A stretch of DNA of 64,000 nucleotides from Hepsetus odoe (GCA_017165825.1 CM029374.1:2206264-2270263), one strand, 5' to 3'. Shown: positions 46,263-58,033, numbered from the stretch's first letter. Notes: generated by a model from the letters alone, not told the origin. Translations and numbers: made by a program.

Positions 46263-46410
46263 GATGATCAGTAGGTTGCCCTGAGGTACCCTTGAGCAAG
46301 GAACCATCCCCATCACTGCTGTGTGTGGGTTAAATACAGAGGATGCGTTTTGCTGTGGCTCGCTGTGTGCTGTATCCCCACAATAATAGTCACTTTCACA
46401 TTCACTTTTC
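46262..46410 (+). mobile_element. SINE family B, head-less, abutting SINE A
   Basis: gatcagtaggttgccctgag, gagcaaggaaccatccccat and gggttaaatacagaggatgc. It joins the preceding SINE A end to end in opposite orientation. Confidence 0.75.
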
Positions 46411-46444
46411 ACACTACAGGGTTTGGACTTGGGTCCAGATGTTC

Positions 46445-47035
46445 AACCTGCTTTCCAGGGTCTGCGATGTTCACCGGTACAGGTAAAGACAAAGTTGCAG
46501 GTGTAATTACGACTACAGGTAAAGTTACAGGTACAGAAAGTCAGAGGTACAAGTGGAGACAGTTATAGGTAGACTTTTAATCAGAAGTAGAGTTAAAGCT
46601 ACAGGCAGAATTTCAGGACAGTTACAGTTAAAGACTTAAATATAGGTAGAATAACAGGTACAAGTAAGGACATAATCACAGATACAGTTTGAGATACAAG
46701 TACAGGTACAGGCAGAGTGACAGTTACAGGAAAAGATTAAATTAGATACAGGCAGATACACAGGTACAGGTGTTAGTTACAGGTACAGGTAGAGTTCCAA
46801 GTAAAGGCAGAGTTATAGGCAGAGGTAGAACCACAGGTACAGGAAGAGATTTAATAGTAGATACAGGTACATACATAGGTACAAGTGTTGGTTACAGTTA
46901 CAAGTAGAGTTATACGTACAGGTAGACTTACAGGTACAGGTAACAATTTAATTACCGATTTACAGGTACAGGTAAAGGCAGAAACACAGTTACATGTAGA
47001 GACACGGGTACAGATGGAGACTTTATTACAGGTAG
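46445..47035. repeat. Decayed (acaggt)n minisatellite, left block
   Basis: Units of acaggtacaggtagagtt type repeat in multiples of 6 bp with increasing decay. It is the same unit as the block at 47480-47850. Confidence 0.85.
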
Positions 47036-47199
47036 AGTAATTGCACTTCTGTCATCGCTGTGAGAAATTCAACCATGTAGACTCACCCCTCACAAAAAAA
47101 ACCAACTAAACTTAAAGAATAACATCGCTCCTACCCGCTTCACTTGTTTAATTAAGCTCCCGATTTAAATCTTCCATAAACACTCTCTGACGACTGTTT

Positions 47200-47455
47200 G
47201 GTAGAAATCCTTGCTCGTGGCGAAGGCTGACTGTTATCTCCCGTTACCTGTAAGGTCACAAAGCCACAGCTTTATGCCAGCTGAGTATAATTGCTCCCGG
47301 CGGCGAATATGAAAGGGAAGCTTGCTGATTTTTCCAATGGGAGCCTTTCAAAAGAGAGGGAGAAAGAGAAACAGGCCTCAGGGTGGGCAGAAGTGCAGCG
47401 TAATTGCTTGTAATTAGTGTGATTAAAGTCTGTGGTGTAAAGGTGAGCTGAAAGG
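47200..47455. promoter_or_regulatory. Candidate conserved non-coding element between minisatellite blocks
   Basis: Unique island with gagtataattgctcccggc, ttttccaatgggagcctttc and cttgtaattagtgtgattaa. It interrupts the (acaggt)n array on both sides. Confidence 0.4.
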
Positions 47456-47479
47456 TTAGAGAGAGGTAAAGGTGTGCAT

Positions 47480-47850
47480 ACATGTAGAGGGTAGAGAAGA
47501 ATGAGGTACAGGTAAAAACTTTGATACTGATGCAGGTACAGATGCAGGTAGAGGTTAAAAGAGAAGTAAGATTCAGGGACAGGTAGGGACACAGGTACAG
47601 ATAGAGTTACAGGTACAGGTAGAATCACAGTTACAGTTGGAGTTACAGATACAGGTAGAGACACAGGTACAGGTGGAGTTACAGGTATAGATAGAGTTAC
47701 AAGTAAAGGTAGGTACACAGTTACAGGTAGACTCACAGGTACAGGTAAAAACACAGTTACAGATAGTGTTACAAGTAAAGGTAGGTACACAGAATTACCG
47801 GTACAGCTAGAGATAGGTACAGGTAGAGACATAGGTACAAATAAATACGT
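47480..47850. repeat. (acaggt)n minisatellite, right block
   Basis: Cleaner copies than the left block (gagttacaggtacaggtaga). Because the unit is a multiple of 3, the minus strand is open for 270 codons (LPVPVSLPVTVYLPLLVTLS), which is not taken as a gene. Confidence 0.85.
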
Positions 47851-47859
47851 TTTCGGACA

Positions 47860-48370
47860 TACTCTATATTTGAGTGTGTGTGAGGGAGTCTTTGATTTTG
47901 CTGATACCAGCACAGAACCTTCAGGCCTGAAGTTTAATGGGCTCTGATGCTCCTCAGTCTTTTCAACACTGCTGTGAAACCGCCCTCCCTCAGCAGGTGG
48001 GCCGATCGGCAGTGTTTCAGAGAAACGTGGGAAATGGAGTGTCTCTTTGGAAGGAAAAGTGCTGAGTGTTTCTTCCACAGCGTGATAATTCATGGAGAAA
48101 AGCTGGGGCGGGATCAGGAATAATGCTCAGAGTGCTGATGGAGAGGATCTCCGTTCTGATGATGTTGGGATACCGTTGTTTAGGTCTGCTATGGACAGAG
48201 ACAAGGGTCATAGAGGACGGGGTGAAAAGGGGACAGTATTAAGGGGTAAGATTGATGAGGCAGGTCTGCTGACTCGTACAGGCTGAAGAAACCGAACGTG
48301 TGTGTGTGAGTGTAGATTCAATTAATTTGTCATTTCTTTGTATTTTTACTGGTCTGCTTGTTTGCTAAAA
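47860..48370. other. Unique sequence, no gene recognised
   Basis: Moderate-GC text at 47880-48260 without splice-bounded coding signal. It may extend the regulatory island to its left. Confidence 0.35.
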
Positions 48371-48379
48371 TACTAAATA

Positions 48380-48945
48380 TCCATAATTCTAGATATATCT
48401 ATGATGATACAAATCAATTGTCCTGATTTGACATCATGACCTGGTAAAGATTTCAAAAACTGAAGAATATACGATGATATACAGAATAAAATAACGCTAA
48501 TAATCTAATAAAAATACTGAATAATGAATTAAGTTGTAGTTCTATTACAATTAATATCCAGAATGATATTCTTCATAACTTAATATCTAGAATGATCCTC
48601 CAGAATGAAGCTAGGATGGATTTCTGAAAACTTAATAAACTAATAAATTAATATCTACAAATAAGTTCTGATAAAATGTATATCCAGAATTACATTCTTC
48701 AAAAAAAAAATATCTAGAATGAAGTTTTAATAAAATTATTGTGGAAAAAGGTTTTAATTTTGAAATTTTGGTATGTTTCATGATTCCAGAATGAAGTTCA
48801 AATAAATGAATATCTGTAAAGAAGTTCTAATAAAAATTGATATCTGGAATGGAATTCCAATTAAATTAACATCCAATATTGATTTCAGAATATCCAGAAT
48901 AAATATGAATTCAAATTAAAACATTAAGTATGAAGTTAATGTCAA
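48380..48945. repeat. Decayed AT-rich tandem repeat (about 30 bp)
   Basis: Units of aatatctagaatgaagttct type, followed by aataaaatta, recur with heavy substitution. Confidence 0.7.
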
Positions 48946-49109
48946 GAGTTTTTTGTTTGTATTAAAATGTATACCACAATAAAATGGTAAAATACGAAAT
49001 GAATACACATATTGAGAGAGAGAGCGAGAGGGAGAGATGGAGGTCCTGCTGGTCATTGTTTGTTTGAATGATTGACAGGTGTGTATCACAGCATGTTAAG
49101 GGGCAGTGC

Positions 49110-49111
<2 letters not shown>

Positions 49112-49198
<87 letters not shown>
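49112..49198. repeat. (CA)n microsatellite
   Basis: About 87 bp of CA with one CCTA interruption. Confidence 0.95.
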
Positions 49199-49219
49199 TA
49201 CTTCTCCCAAAACCCACCC

Positions 49220-49620
49220 TGGGCGTCCCCCCCAGTGAAGCTGTCAATCACTCTGAATTGGACCACTCAGGGTTTCTGCTCCCTCGCTGTTTCCATTGCT
49301 CCACCCTCAATGGATCAGACTCCGCCCTTTGCACCCCCTGCTGAGTTTGATTGACAACTTGACTGGGAGAATGGATGGAACCCCCCACTTTGGTCCAGTC
49401 CCGGCCCAGTCTTGCCCTTCTGCCACGCTCGGCTCCCAGCGGATGACGCTAAGCTAATAATCTGCCTGTGTCATATTTCGCGTCCCGTCTCTGAACGGGA
49501 CCCATAAATCATACAGACTGATGCTGACATTAAAGCCCAACCTGTCACAACAGCCCGACCAACGGCCGATTAGCAGTGTCTTTTCTTCTCCGTTCTGGTA
49601 GCTAGGCCTTTCTTCTCAGC
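49220..49620. promoter_or_regulatory. Candidate conserved non-coding element
   Basis: Balanced unique sequence containing gacgctaagctaataatctg, gggacccataaatcatacag and caacggccgattagcagtg. No coding frame. Confidence 0.35.
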
Positions 49621-50049
49621 ACAGGAAGTTAGACAGATGGAGTGGCAGAGAGCGAGGGATGGTGTTGAATGAGAGCGGGTCCAGCAGGAATCCCTGGCCT
49701 CCCCCCTTGGGCTCTTTGAGGCAGGAATGTCTCCCCTTGCTGATTGTTCTTGGACCCTTTGAGGCAGTCCCTGAAAGGACTGACAGAGTCAGCAGAGCTT
49801 TTTGAAGTGGCGCCGTTCTGAGATGGAGGAGAGCCTGTCCGCAGTAGTTTTGAATTATTTACGCCCTTAAAACCAACTTCAGACATACAGCAGCCTAAAA
49901 AGCTCCAAATCATCTCGTTTAACCTTCCTGTTCCATTAGTTTCCACATTTCCACTTTTTGCACCATTACAGCTTAAACTATCCAAAATTGTACACATGAC
50001 AATCCAGATATGAACACAATTATACACAGACTCTACCAACTGTTAGATT

Positions 50050-50660
50050 CCATCTTTACACAGTGGTTTTAACCCTAAAACTGACCAACACACAGTATTT
50101 GCCAATGTGGTTTGCAATCTGTATAATTTACAATCAAAGTTAATTGTAAAACTGTCAAATTTACAGTTAAAACTCAAGGGATTATAAATCTACTCCACTG
50201 TTAATTTTACGCTATAACTAAAATTGACAGTTCAACCTTAATCAATTATAGTTGTACTGTAAAGTTTACGGTTCGACCCCGACCAAAACTCTACCCAGGA
50301 AAATATGCACTGATAAAAGTGACAGTAAAACTGCGGATTATATAGTAAAGCCTCAATAATTTATAGTTCTACTGAAATTTACAGTTTTACTTCAACCAAA
50401 ATTAGAACTATAATAAAAAAAAAAAATACCCTAGAAGAAAAGGCACTGCCAAATTTGATAATAAAACTGTGAATTCTACATTTAATCCTCCTTCATTCAT
50501 AGTTCTACTGTAAAGTTTACAGTCAACCAACATTCATCCAAAATACTGTAAATTCCTGTTTCACTATGAAGTTCATGGTCACCTTTACTGGTAATTACTA
50601 ATTTTGACAGTGAAGTTCACAAGTTGACTGAAAATTTCATTACAGAACCCTAAAAAGTGC
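50050..50660. repeat. Decayed tandem repeat with acagt/actgt palindromic units
   Basis: Text such as tagttctactgtaaagttta and caaatttacagttaaaactc recurs with varying spacing of about 20-60 bp. Related text occurs at 3590-3640. Confidence 0.7.
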
Positions 50661-50819
50661 CGATCCACAGTAAACATTTAGGGCAAAACTGTAAAAGTAC
50701 ATAGTAAACTTGTCAAACAGTTTTTTAAAAACAGAATTACTGTGAACGTTTTTGCATTTTTCCCTGGGAGGCTAAATGGACCTGGTATCTGTTTACCAAA
50801 GATACAGACTTTCGTATAT

Positions 50820-51260
50820 TTGTAGTGTGTTGTTGAGGAACAGTTCTTCAGATCTTCCTGAAGGACAAAGTGTTTGTCTCTCATTTTCAGTCCAGTCTCT
50901 GTACCTGAACAGTTTCAGAAACAGTGTGGGATCATCTCCACAGAGAACGGAGAACAAAAAGCAGCCGACGTCCAAAAAGTGCTTTGGGATGTCCTTCAAG
51001 AAGCATGGGGAAGTGTTCCTGAATACGACCTAAAGAAAGCAGTTGGTCTAAGAGACTTTTTTGAAATTATGGGTGTCTCAAGACTTTTGTGCTGTATTTT
51101 TGATATTTTTCACCACTTCAACTGATAAATGTAATTATCAGTGGTGTCCAACAAATTTTCACATAGGTTGGGGTGTGAAGGATTGTGAAATATGGTGCTT
51201 CTGGACCATTTTTGAAAGAGCCTTGGGACACCCAAATCGCGCCATCAAGTGCGTCCATTG
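50820..51260 (-). mobile_element. Composite element with 69-bp repeat, copy C (longer, diverged)
   Basis: One reverse 69-bp unit (50838-50905) is followed by gtgggatcatctccacagag and a stretch that could be the 3' end of a transposase-like frame (VLWDVLQEAWGSVPEYDLKK, plus strand). I do not recognise the family with certainty. Confidence 0.55.
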
Positions 51261-51344
51261 AAGGAATTGAGACACTCATGTGTAACTGATTTCCATCTGG
51301 GCCCAAGATTGAGTGTAATGGACACAAGCTAAGCCTCGTTCCTG

Positions 51345-51680
51345 ACTATGAAGGACTTTTGATTGATTTTCAATTGATGCTAAATGCTAACTCCAGGCCC
51401 AGAGAACCAGCCATGCACTTGGACCACTGGAAAAAATCTAATTACATTAATTTTCAATGAAGGTCTGTGCATTAAGCTGAATACCAAATAATCCCTGCAA
51501 AAGTCACTTTAATTGCAAAGACATGAGCCATTCATCAGCGCTAGCTGCCTAGCCTGCTAATCTGAATGTGACGAATACGTGCTAGAGCAGCAGTGACACT
51601 GATCTTCTTAACTCTGGGTGTTTTTAACAGCGTGGTTTGGCATCAGACTCATTCCTAAGCAGCACTTTCTTCAGAGATAA
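51345..51680. promoter_or_regulatory. Candidate conserved non-coding element
   Basis: Unique AT-rich but complex sequence: aatctaattacattaatttt, cactttaattgcaaagacat and catcagcgctagctgcctag. A strong candidate by texture. Confidence 0.45.
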
Positions 51681-51785
51681 CCTTACTTTTAATGCTTAGT
51701 CAGTAAATGATACAAATCATCTTTATATCTGAACCAGAATCAGGTATAATGTTGTAAACACAAGTTTTCAGCTGTGAGTGACTCT

Positions 51786-52105
51786 CCTACAATACATACA
51801 CACAATACATATAATACACACAATATACACACAATACATATAATACACACAATACATATAATACACACAATATATACACAATACATATAATACACACAAT
51901 ATACACACATATAATGCACACAATATACACACAATACACAATCCATACACAATGCACAATCCACACAATACATATAATACACACAATACGCAATATACAC
52001 AATGCACAATGCACAAACAATACATGTAATACACACAATATACACACAATACACACGATACACAACACATAGAATATACACACAATACTATAGATATATA
52101 GCTAG
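51786..52105. repeat. (acacaatacatata)n minisatellite
   Basis: Acacaatacatataatac units mixed in length run for about 300 bp, then gatagata units to 52130. Confidence 0.9.
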
Positions 52106-52167
52106 ATAGATAGATAGATCGATAGATGAACGGATGGATGTATGGCAGTGGTTTTAATTCTACATCA

Positions 52168-52339
52168 TTTGTGTGTGTGTGTGTGTGTGCCTCTGTGTGT
52201 GTGTGTGCTTGTGTATGTGTGATGTGTGTCTGAATGTGAATCGACAGCAGATAAATCCACTAAAGCCATGATTAGATTACAGTGAGGCAGGATGAATGAG
52301 CTCAGCCTGAGAAGTGACAGAGAAAGAGAGGGGATAGGG

Positions 52340-52371
<32 letters not shown>

Positions 52372-52497
52372 TCCTGCTCACACTCAAACCATGTCCCTTC
52401 ACCTCCTCCCCAAAAACTTCCTTCCTCTTCTCTTTCATATTGATAGTGCTCCCAAAGGGGGGCTTCAGTCATGTTACTGTGGAGCCAGGAAGGGAGA

Positions 52498-52537
<40 letters not shown>
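52168..52537. repeat. Microsatellite cluster (GT)n/(CA)n
   Basis: (GT)n at 52170-52222, (CA)14 at 52344-52371 and (GT)19 at 52500-52537. Confidence 0.9.
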
Positions 52538-52538
<1 letters not shown>

Positions 52539-52884
52539 TAATCGAAGTTAACCGTAAACATTATATATGTTTTTGATTGTAAAGAAATCTAGAATATATA
52601 GTGAATATCACTGGGGGTGCCATGACTTTTACACAGAACATTTCCCCCTCAAATTGTTGTGCTGAATTCAGTAAACAGTAACTGTGTTAAAATGTACAGG
52701 ATTGTCTCCGTACAGCCTGTGCATTTATTTACAACTCACAAAATGAACACTCATTGGTCCAACTGTATGTTTGTCACTTCTCTTTTTTTTCTTTCTGGAA
52801 GGTGAAACAGGCGGAGAGAGTCCATACAGAATGGGTAAACATAAAGTGTGTTACAATGTAATAACAAGTGTTTAACCTTGTAAT

Positions 52885-53100
52885 ATTTACATTTACATTT
52901 ACGACATTATATTAGACGCTCTTATCCAGAGGGACTTCCATGTCCTGATTACAGGGACAGTCCCCCCCTGGAGACACTCCGGGTTAAGGGTCTTGCTCAG
53001 GGACCCAGTGGTGGTAATGCTAGAGGTGGAATTCGAACCGGGGACCTCTTGAGCCACAGGTCCAAGGGCAAGTACCCACCACTAGACCACCGCCACCCAC
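52885..53100 (-). mobile_element. SINE family A
   Basis: Complete reverse copy: tagacgctcttatccagagg, ggtcttgctcagggacccag, box B ggaattcgaaccgggg, end cactagaccaccgccaccc. Confidence 0.85.
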
Positions 53101-53284
53101 ATTAAACCCCAATGAACAGTAATAACAGTGTTATTACAGTATTCTTAGTTAGCAATTCTAAGAAATTTCACCAAAAAATGCTAAAAATCAATTCCAGGCT
53201 TCAACATTAAGATCTTTTTCAGCTCGACTCATCATTGCTGGTCCAAGCTCTTAAATTAAACCCCCTCAGCTGGTTTATTTCAGG

Positions 53285-53660
53285 TGGTGGGGGGGGTGCT
53301 CTCCGTGGAGCCGAGGTGCTTCTGAAGGAGAACGTTTATGGCCGGCTGTGGTGTTAAAGGTGCGCTTTGCCATTCATCGCGGCACAGCCTTGTCATCCCC
53401 AGCAGGAAACGCCTGTCAGAGCGGAGGCGGGATGTTGAGTGATTGGCGTTTGGGACGTCCCGCCAGCTTCCTCTGCTAAGACAGAGAGCTGGATTACCTG
53501 CCTTCACCGGCTGTGGCTTCTGCCTCTGTTCCACACTCTTGCCTTGCCTCACCTTCACGTCCAGAGATTTGACCCTGCGGGAAGAGCAGTGCTGCCCTCA
53601 CACTGACCAACCAATCCCTGCTTTATCTGATCAGTCAGGAGGTGCTGATGGACAGGAACA
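53285..53660. promoter_or_regulatory. Candidate conserved non-coding element / GC-richer island
   Basis: Unique GC-richer block (catttcatcgcggcac-like text, tgttgagtgattggcgtttg, acgtcccgccagcttcctct). Minus-strand openness over 92 codons has no recognisable domain. Confidence 0.3.
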
Positions 53661-53825
53661 CATCCAGGGACATCAGGACCCAAAACTCTTACGTCTTCTT
53701 ATTGTTACTGCAATACATTCCTGTAACAGTCGGCTGTATTTACGTTCATCTGCATTTACTCTAATGTCCTCTCTTACACATCTCTATAACGCAAGGTTGT
53801 AATGAACACACTCCAGCATTCCAGA

Positions 53826-53828
<3 letters not shown>

Positions 53829-53863
<35 letters not shown>

Positions 53864-53961
53864 GCCCATAAATGATATATCCTTGGGTCCCTCCCCTTGT
53901 AGCTTAGGGTGACACACTGTTAGACACTCGCTTCCGACTGTACAAGATTAATTTCCACACG

Positions 53962-54033
<72 letters not shown>
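53829..54033. repeat. Two long (GT)n microsatellites
   Basis: (GT)16 at 53829-53861 and about 70 bp of interrupted GT at 53961-54033. Confidence 0.95.
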
Positions 54034-54035
<2 letters not shown>

Positions 54036-54329
54036 CTCTAGTCATGCACAGGTATGTGAGCTACGCAAAGGACTAGAATGGACTCAGCACTCACCTGTTT
54101 CAGGTGACCACCCTTCACACACATTCATGTGATAAAATCTGTTGTATATATGAAGGGATCCGTAATGCTGTATAAATGCACTATTTAGGATTTCTCTTCA
54201 TCATACACACTTTCAAAAGTTGATTTCCTGCATTTTTGATCTTACAGCATTGATTAATAATGAAGAATATTTAATACCCTCATTCCTGTAGGAATTAACA
54301 TGCTTTCCAACCACTGTTGGTGTTTATTT

Positions 54330-54890
54330 CTACCACAACATTTACAAGTAATGAAAAAAGAAATAATAACGTTGTCTGGGACCCTAATTTTTCTATATTT
54401 TGATGGGACTCACCTTTTTGGTGCAGAAATACTATTTTATGCTCCTACCTGTCTTATCTTTGGTATTTTGAGTAGATTCAATGAAAGAACAAATGTTTTA
54501 GGCTGCAAACTGTCTAAAGAAACCAGGTTCTAGATAAAGGAGTTCCAAGCACTCAGCGTTCAGCATCAGCAGTAAACGAATCCCCTGATCATCTGGAATC
54601 ATCTGCACCTGTTTCTTCACTGCTTTTCTGCTTGAAGGTTCAGATGTAGATCACTGTGTGGATTAACCAACACAAAACTATCAAACTGCTCAGGTACAGA
54701 GACTGGACTGAACATGAGAGACAACAACACTGTCCTTCAGGAAGATCTGGAGAACTGCTCAGGTACAGAGACTGGACTGAAAATGAGAGACAACAACACT
54801 GTCCTTCAGGAAGATCTGGAGAACTGCTCAGGTACAGAGACTGGACTGAAAATGAGAGACACAAATTTACCAAGAATACCAAGAAGTAGA
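54330..54890 (+). mobile_element. Composite element with 69-bp repeats, copy D
   Basis: Left flank gattcaatgaaagaacaaat and ccaggttctagataaagg, then gtagatcactgtgtggatta, then tandem units from 54689, 54758 and 54827. There is no SINE B in this copy. Confidence 0.75.
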
Positions 54891-55065
54891 AACATGATTT
54901 AGGTGGATCTTCTGTGATGATCCTGAGTCCACGTCAAGATCGGAACGCCTAAAGTTTGATCATCAAAAAGAACCATGTGTTTTTAAAATGACGAAAGCAT
55001 ACACACACACACACACAAACCTTCACTGGATCTTTTTTCTGCCATTTAATCTGTTTTACCCCAGG

Positions 55066-55070
<5 letters not shown>

Positions 55071-55113
<43 letters not shown>

Positions 55114-55341
55114 GTGGATAGGGAGATGTATTTAGGCTTTGGACTGATAGTCTGAGACTCCTTTTAAAAAGCCGGAGCTTTAAGGCCAGTTTGCCTTTCT
55201 TCGAAAGCTTTTGTCCTCCTCTTTCCTCTGCTCTCTCTCTTTTTCTCTCCGTGCTTTGTGTCTGGAGGTGCGTTTGACCCTTTAATCACTGCCTCAGGTG
55301 AGCTCCAGTGCTGCTAATGGATTTCCTACACACACACACAC

Positions 55342-55383
<42 letters not shown>
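55071..55383. repeat. (GA)n and (CA)n microsatellites
   Basis: (GA)20 at 55071-55110 and (CA)n with one CG interruption at 55329-55383. Confidence 0.95.
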
Positions 55384-55386
<3 letters not shown>

Positions 55387-55389
55387 GCA

Positions 55390-55850
55390 ATGACATTCTC
55401 ATCAGTATTGAAAAATAATTTTAGGCTTATTATCAACTCGATACTTAAAAGGCTCATTTAATACTTATATTATAAAACTGACATGTTCAAATGATAAGTG
55501 TTCATATAAAATATGGTAATGACCAATTTAATGCATATAGCAAATTAATGACCCGTTGAACATATGTTAACATTTTAATAATCTGTTAATATAATGTATA
55601 ACAGTAATGTAATTACCCTTATAATTCCAACATAAAGAGGTTTTCAATATATAATAGCAATTTAATTAAAGAATTCAAGAAATGAAATTTTAATGTAAAT
55701 ATAAATAAATATATAAATATAAAAAAATTGTGTACATAATAGCAATGTGTGGGCTGTCGAATGTACATAGTAGCAACATAATGAGACTTTTATTGGTTTT
55801 ATTAGCAATTTTAAGACCTATTTAATGTACATTCATCATGTTCATGTGTG
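55390..55850. other. AT-rich stretch, nothing recognised
   Basis: Loose repetition of aataatctgttaatataatg-type text suggests another decayed tandem array. Confidence 0.4.
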
Positions 55851-55857
55851 TTCTTGA

Positions 55858-56075
55858 TAGTTCAGTAGGTCATGGGTTTGAATCTTGGAACAGTAGGTTG
55901 CTCTGAGGTTCCTTTGAGCAAGGTACTGTCCCCATCTCTGCTCCCCGGGTGCTGGATATGGCTGTTCCCTGCAGCACGGTGTGTGTGGGTTTGACACAGA
56001 AGATGCATATTGTTGTGCATGCTGAGCTGTGTAGCACAATGACATATGTGCATCACTTTCACTTTTGTAGGCTTT
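55858..56075 (+). mobile_element. SINE family B
   Basis: gggtttgaatcttgg (box B-like), ttgagcaaggtactgtcccc, tail acaatgacatatgtgcatca. The head is partly lost. Confidence 0.75.
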
Positions 56076-56129
56076 ACATTTGGGCCAGAAATAAAAAAAT
56101 AAAAATAAAACAAATCAGAATTCATGCTG

Positions 56130-56462
56130 AGTCTCTTCTCAGCGAGAAAGTCCTGGGCTCAATTCCTAAGTGGGACGGTCCTGGTTCTTTCTCTGTTGAG
56201 TGCACATGTTTTTCTCGTGTGTTGAGTGTGTGTTTCCTCTCGGTGCTCTGGATTCGTCCCACCATTCAAAGGCCTGCATGTCAGAATGGTTTGAGACGCT
56301 AGCTTGTCCCCTCGGCGTGAGTGTGTGTCTGAGTGTTTGTCTGTGTGTCTGCACTGCGATGGCCCGGCGACCCGTCCAGTGTGTCATCCTGTAAGAGCTG
56401 GGATGGACTCCAGCACCACCCGCAACCCTAATCAGAACTAGTGGCTCAGAAAATGAGTATTT
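56130..56462 (+). mobile_element. L2-like / SINE tail repeat, longest copy
   Basis: agcgagaaagtcctgggctc, gggacggtcctggttctttc, cccggcgacccgtccagtgt and end ggctcagaaaatgagta. All parts are in the order of the common otophysan repeat. Confidence 0.8.
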
Positions 56463-56844
56463 TTGTAATGCTTTTTGTGACTTTTGCTCTTTCCTGTTAG
56501 ATGAGATCTGCCTTATTTGTTAGCGCTGATTTAATGGCTGTTCTAGATCACCGACTAGATTCCGTCTGTGTAAAGATGTTGGTGGTTAATCAGACATGGA
56601 TGTCATTCCAGCTCCTGAAGGCCTTACCAATGGGAGATGGAGGTCTACCTACATTTAAATCTGATTGGATCATTTTCAAAAAGGCATTTTTAGGAGTTTC
56701 AGTTCAGACTCAAAGATGAAATATTCTAAACTAAAATTTTTGAACACTAAAATAAAATACGTACAAATTGAATACATCGAGACTGGTTGGAAAATGACAT
56801 TGAGTTGGAGGAGTGAACTGTGTAAACAGGTAATACGTTTCTGA

Positions 56845-57015
56845 ATCTCCGCATTGTCTTTTAGGACTCTGTCGCCGTGGCGACGGGGAGGAAGTGAAGG
56901 CCTCAGGGGTCAGCGCGTGAGGTCACGGGGCGACACCCAGAAAAGAACCTGATACTCACCCGGCGACACACCGCTCTGACAGATAAGGAAATGAGACGGC
57001 TGATCGGGCGCTGCT
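56845..57015. promoter_or_regulatory. Candidate conserved non-coding element
   Basis: Short unique GC-richer block: gtcgccgtggcgacggggag (an X-box/RFX-like inverted repeat), gcgcgtgaggtcacggggcg and gacagataaggaaatgag (GATA-like core). Confidence 0.4.
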
Positions 57016-57019
57016 GAAA

Positions 57020-57020
<1 letters not shown>

Positions 57021-57059
<39 letters not shown>

Positions 57060-57145
57060 GAGCTCTAGAATGCCCCACGGGGGTCAATATGTTCTCTTCA
57101 AAATCCTCCTGAACCCCCATCCCTGCACACACACACACAGACACA

Positions 57146-57176
<31 letters not shown>
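57021..57176. repeat. (CA)n microsatellites
   Basis: (CA)19 at 57021-57058 and an interrupted run at 57126-57176. Confidence 0.95.
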
Positions 57177-57178
<2 letters not shown>

Positions 57179-57254
57179 TGCTGAAAGCATGTCTTGGAGG
57201 AGGGAAAGCCCAGAGTTATCAAAGCAGTGTGTGTCTCTGAGTGCTTTAGGATAT

Positions 57255-57710
57255 ACAGTCCCCTCCAAAAGTATTCGAACAGGCCAGTTTGTTTATTTTT
57301 GCAGTTTGGGTTTGAGTTTAAAAGCTGAATATCAGACGAGAGATCAGATTTTCACATTTTATTTCCTGTTGCAGTAATCGCTGCACCTATTGTCTCACTT
57401 TTGTAGCAGAAAGAGATTTCAGGCAAACTATTTATGTTATAACTTTGTTGCTTATAAGACCCTCAAACATCTCAAAGATTTGGCAACTCTGACGGGCTCA
57501 AATGAAACAAACGTAATATTTGATTCTGTAATCCAGTTCATCCACTGCTACTCACTGGAGGAGGAACGCTCGCCCTAAACTGTGCTTCAAAAGTCGTATG
57601 ATGTAGAGCATCAAAAGTGGCCCCCTTAATTGGTCCATGTCTTTGCCAGCAGCCCTAGACTTTTATGTAAACACACTGATTCAAAACTACTTGGAATAAA
57701 GTCTAGTTCT
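57255..57710 (+). mobile_element. Tc1/mariner-type non-autonomous remnant
   Basis: Begins tacagtcccctccaaaagta, then tttgagtttaaaagctgaat and ttcacattttatttcctg, the familiar left end of a fish Tc1-like element. The interior has no transposase frame and the right end is not clear. Confidence 0.65.
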
Positions 57711-58033
57711 GTTATTCTCTTTCTTCTTACGCCCAAAAAAGTAGTTCCTTGAAGCAAAGTGACCACCATGGTCAGAAATAGACAACAGAAGGCCTTTCCT
57801 CTGACCCTGAGCAGTGGGACGATCCGGCTGGTGGACGAGCATCATATCAGCAGCCTTGTCTTCCCTGAGGACAGGAAGTGTGTATCGTTCTGTTGATGGA
57901 TGTGTGTGTGTGTCACTGTGTTCTTTGGCCAGGTGAACACTTTCGCTCTGACCCCAACGCTGACTCTACGAGCTGTGGCTTGAGTGTGATGAGTGAAGAG
58001 CGTCAGGGGGCAGGGATAGAGTGTCCTTGTGCG

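Noticed and set aside
47272..48093. 273-codon open frame on the minus strand rich in LPVPVSL repeats
   Set aside because: It is produced by the (acaggt)n minisatellite, whose unit is a multiple of three. There is no conserved start, domain or splice context.
51740..52085. Overlapping minus-strand frames of Tyr/Cys/Val repeats
   Set aside because: Translation of the acacaatacatata minisatellite in several frames, not a protein.
53280..53558. 92-codon minus-strand frame
   Set aside because: No domain. GC-richer unique island more likely non-coding.
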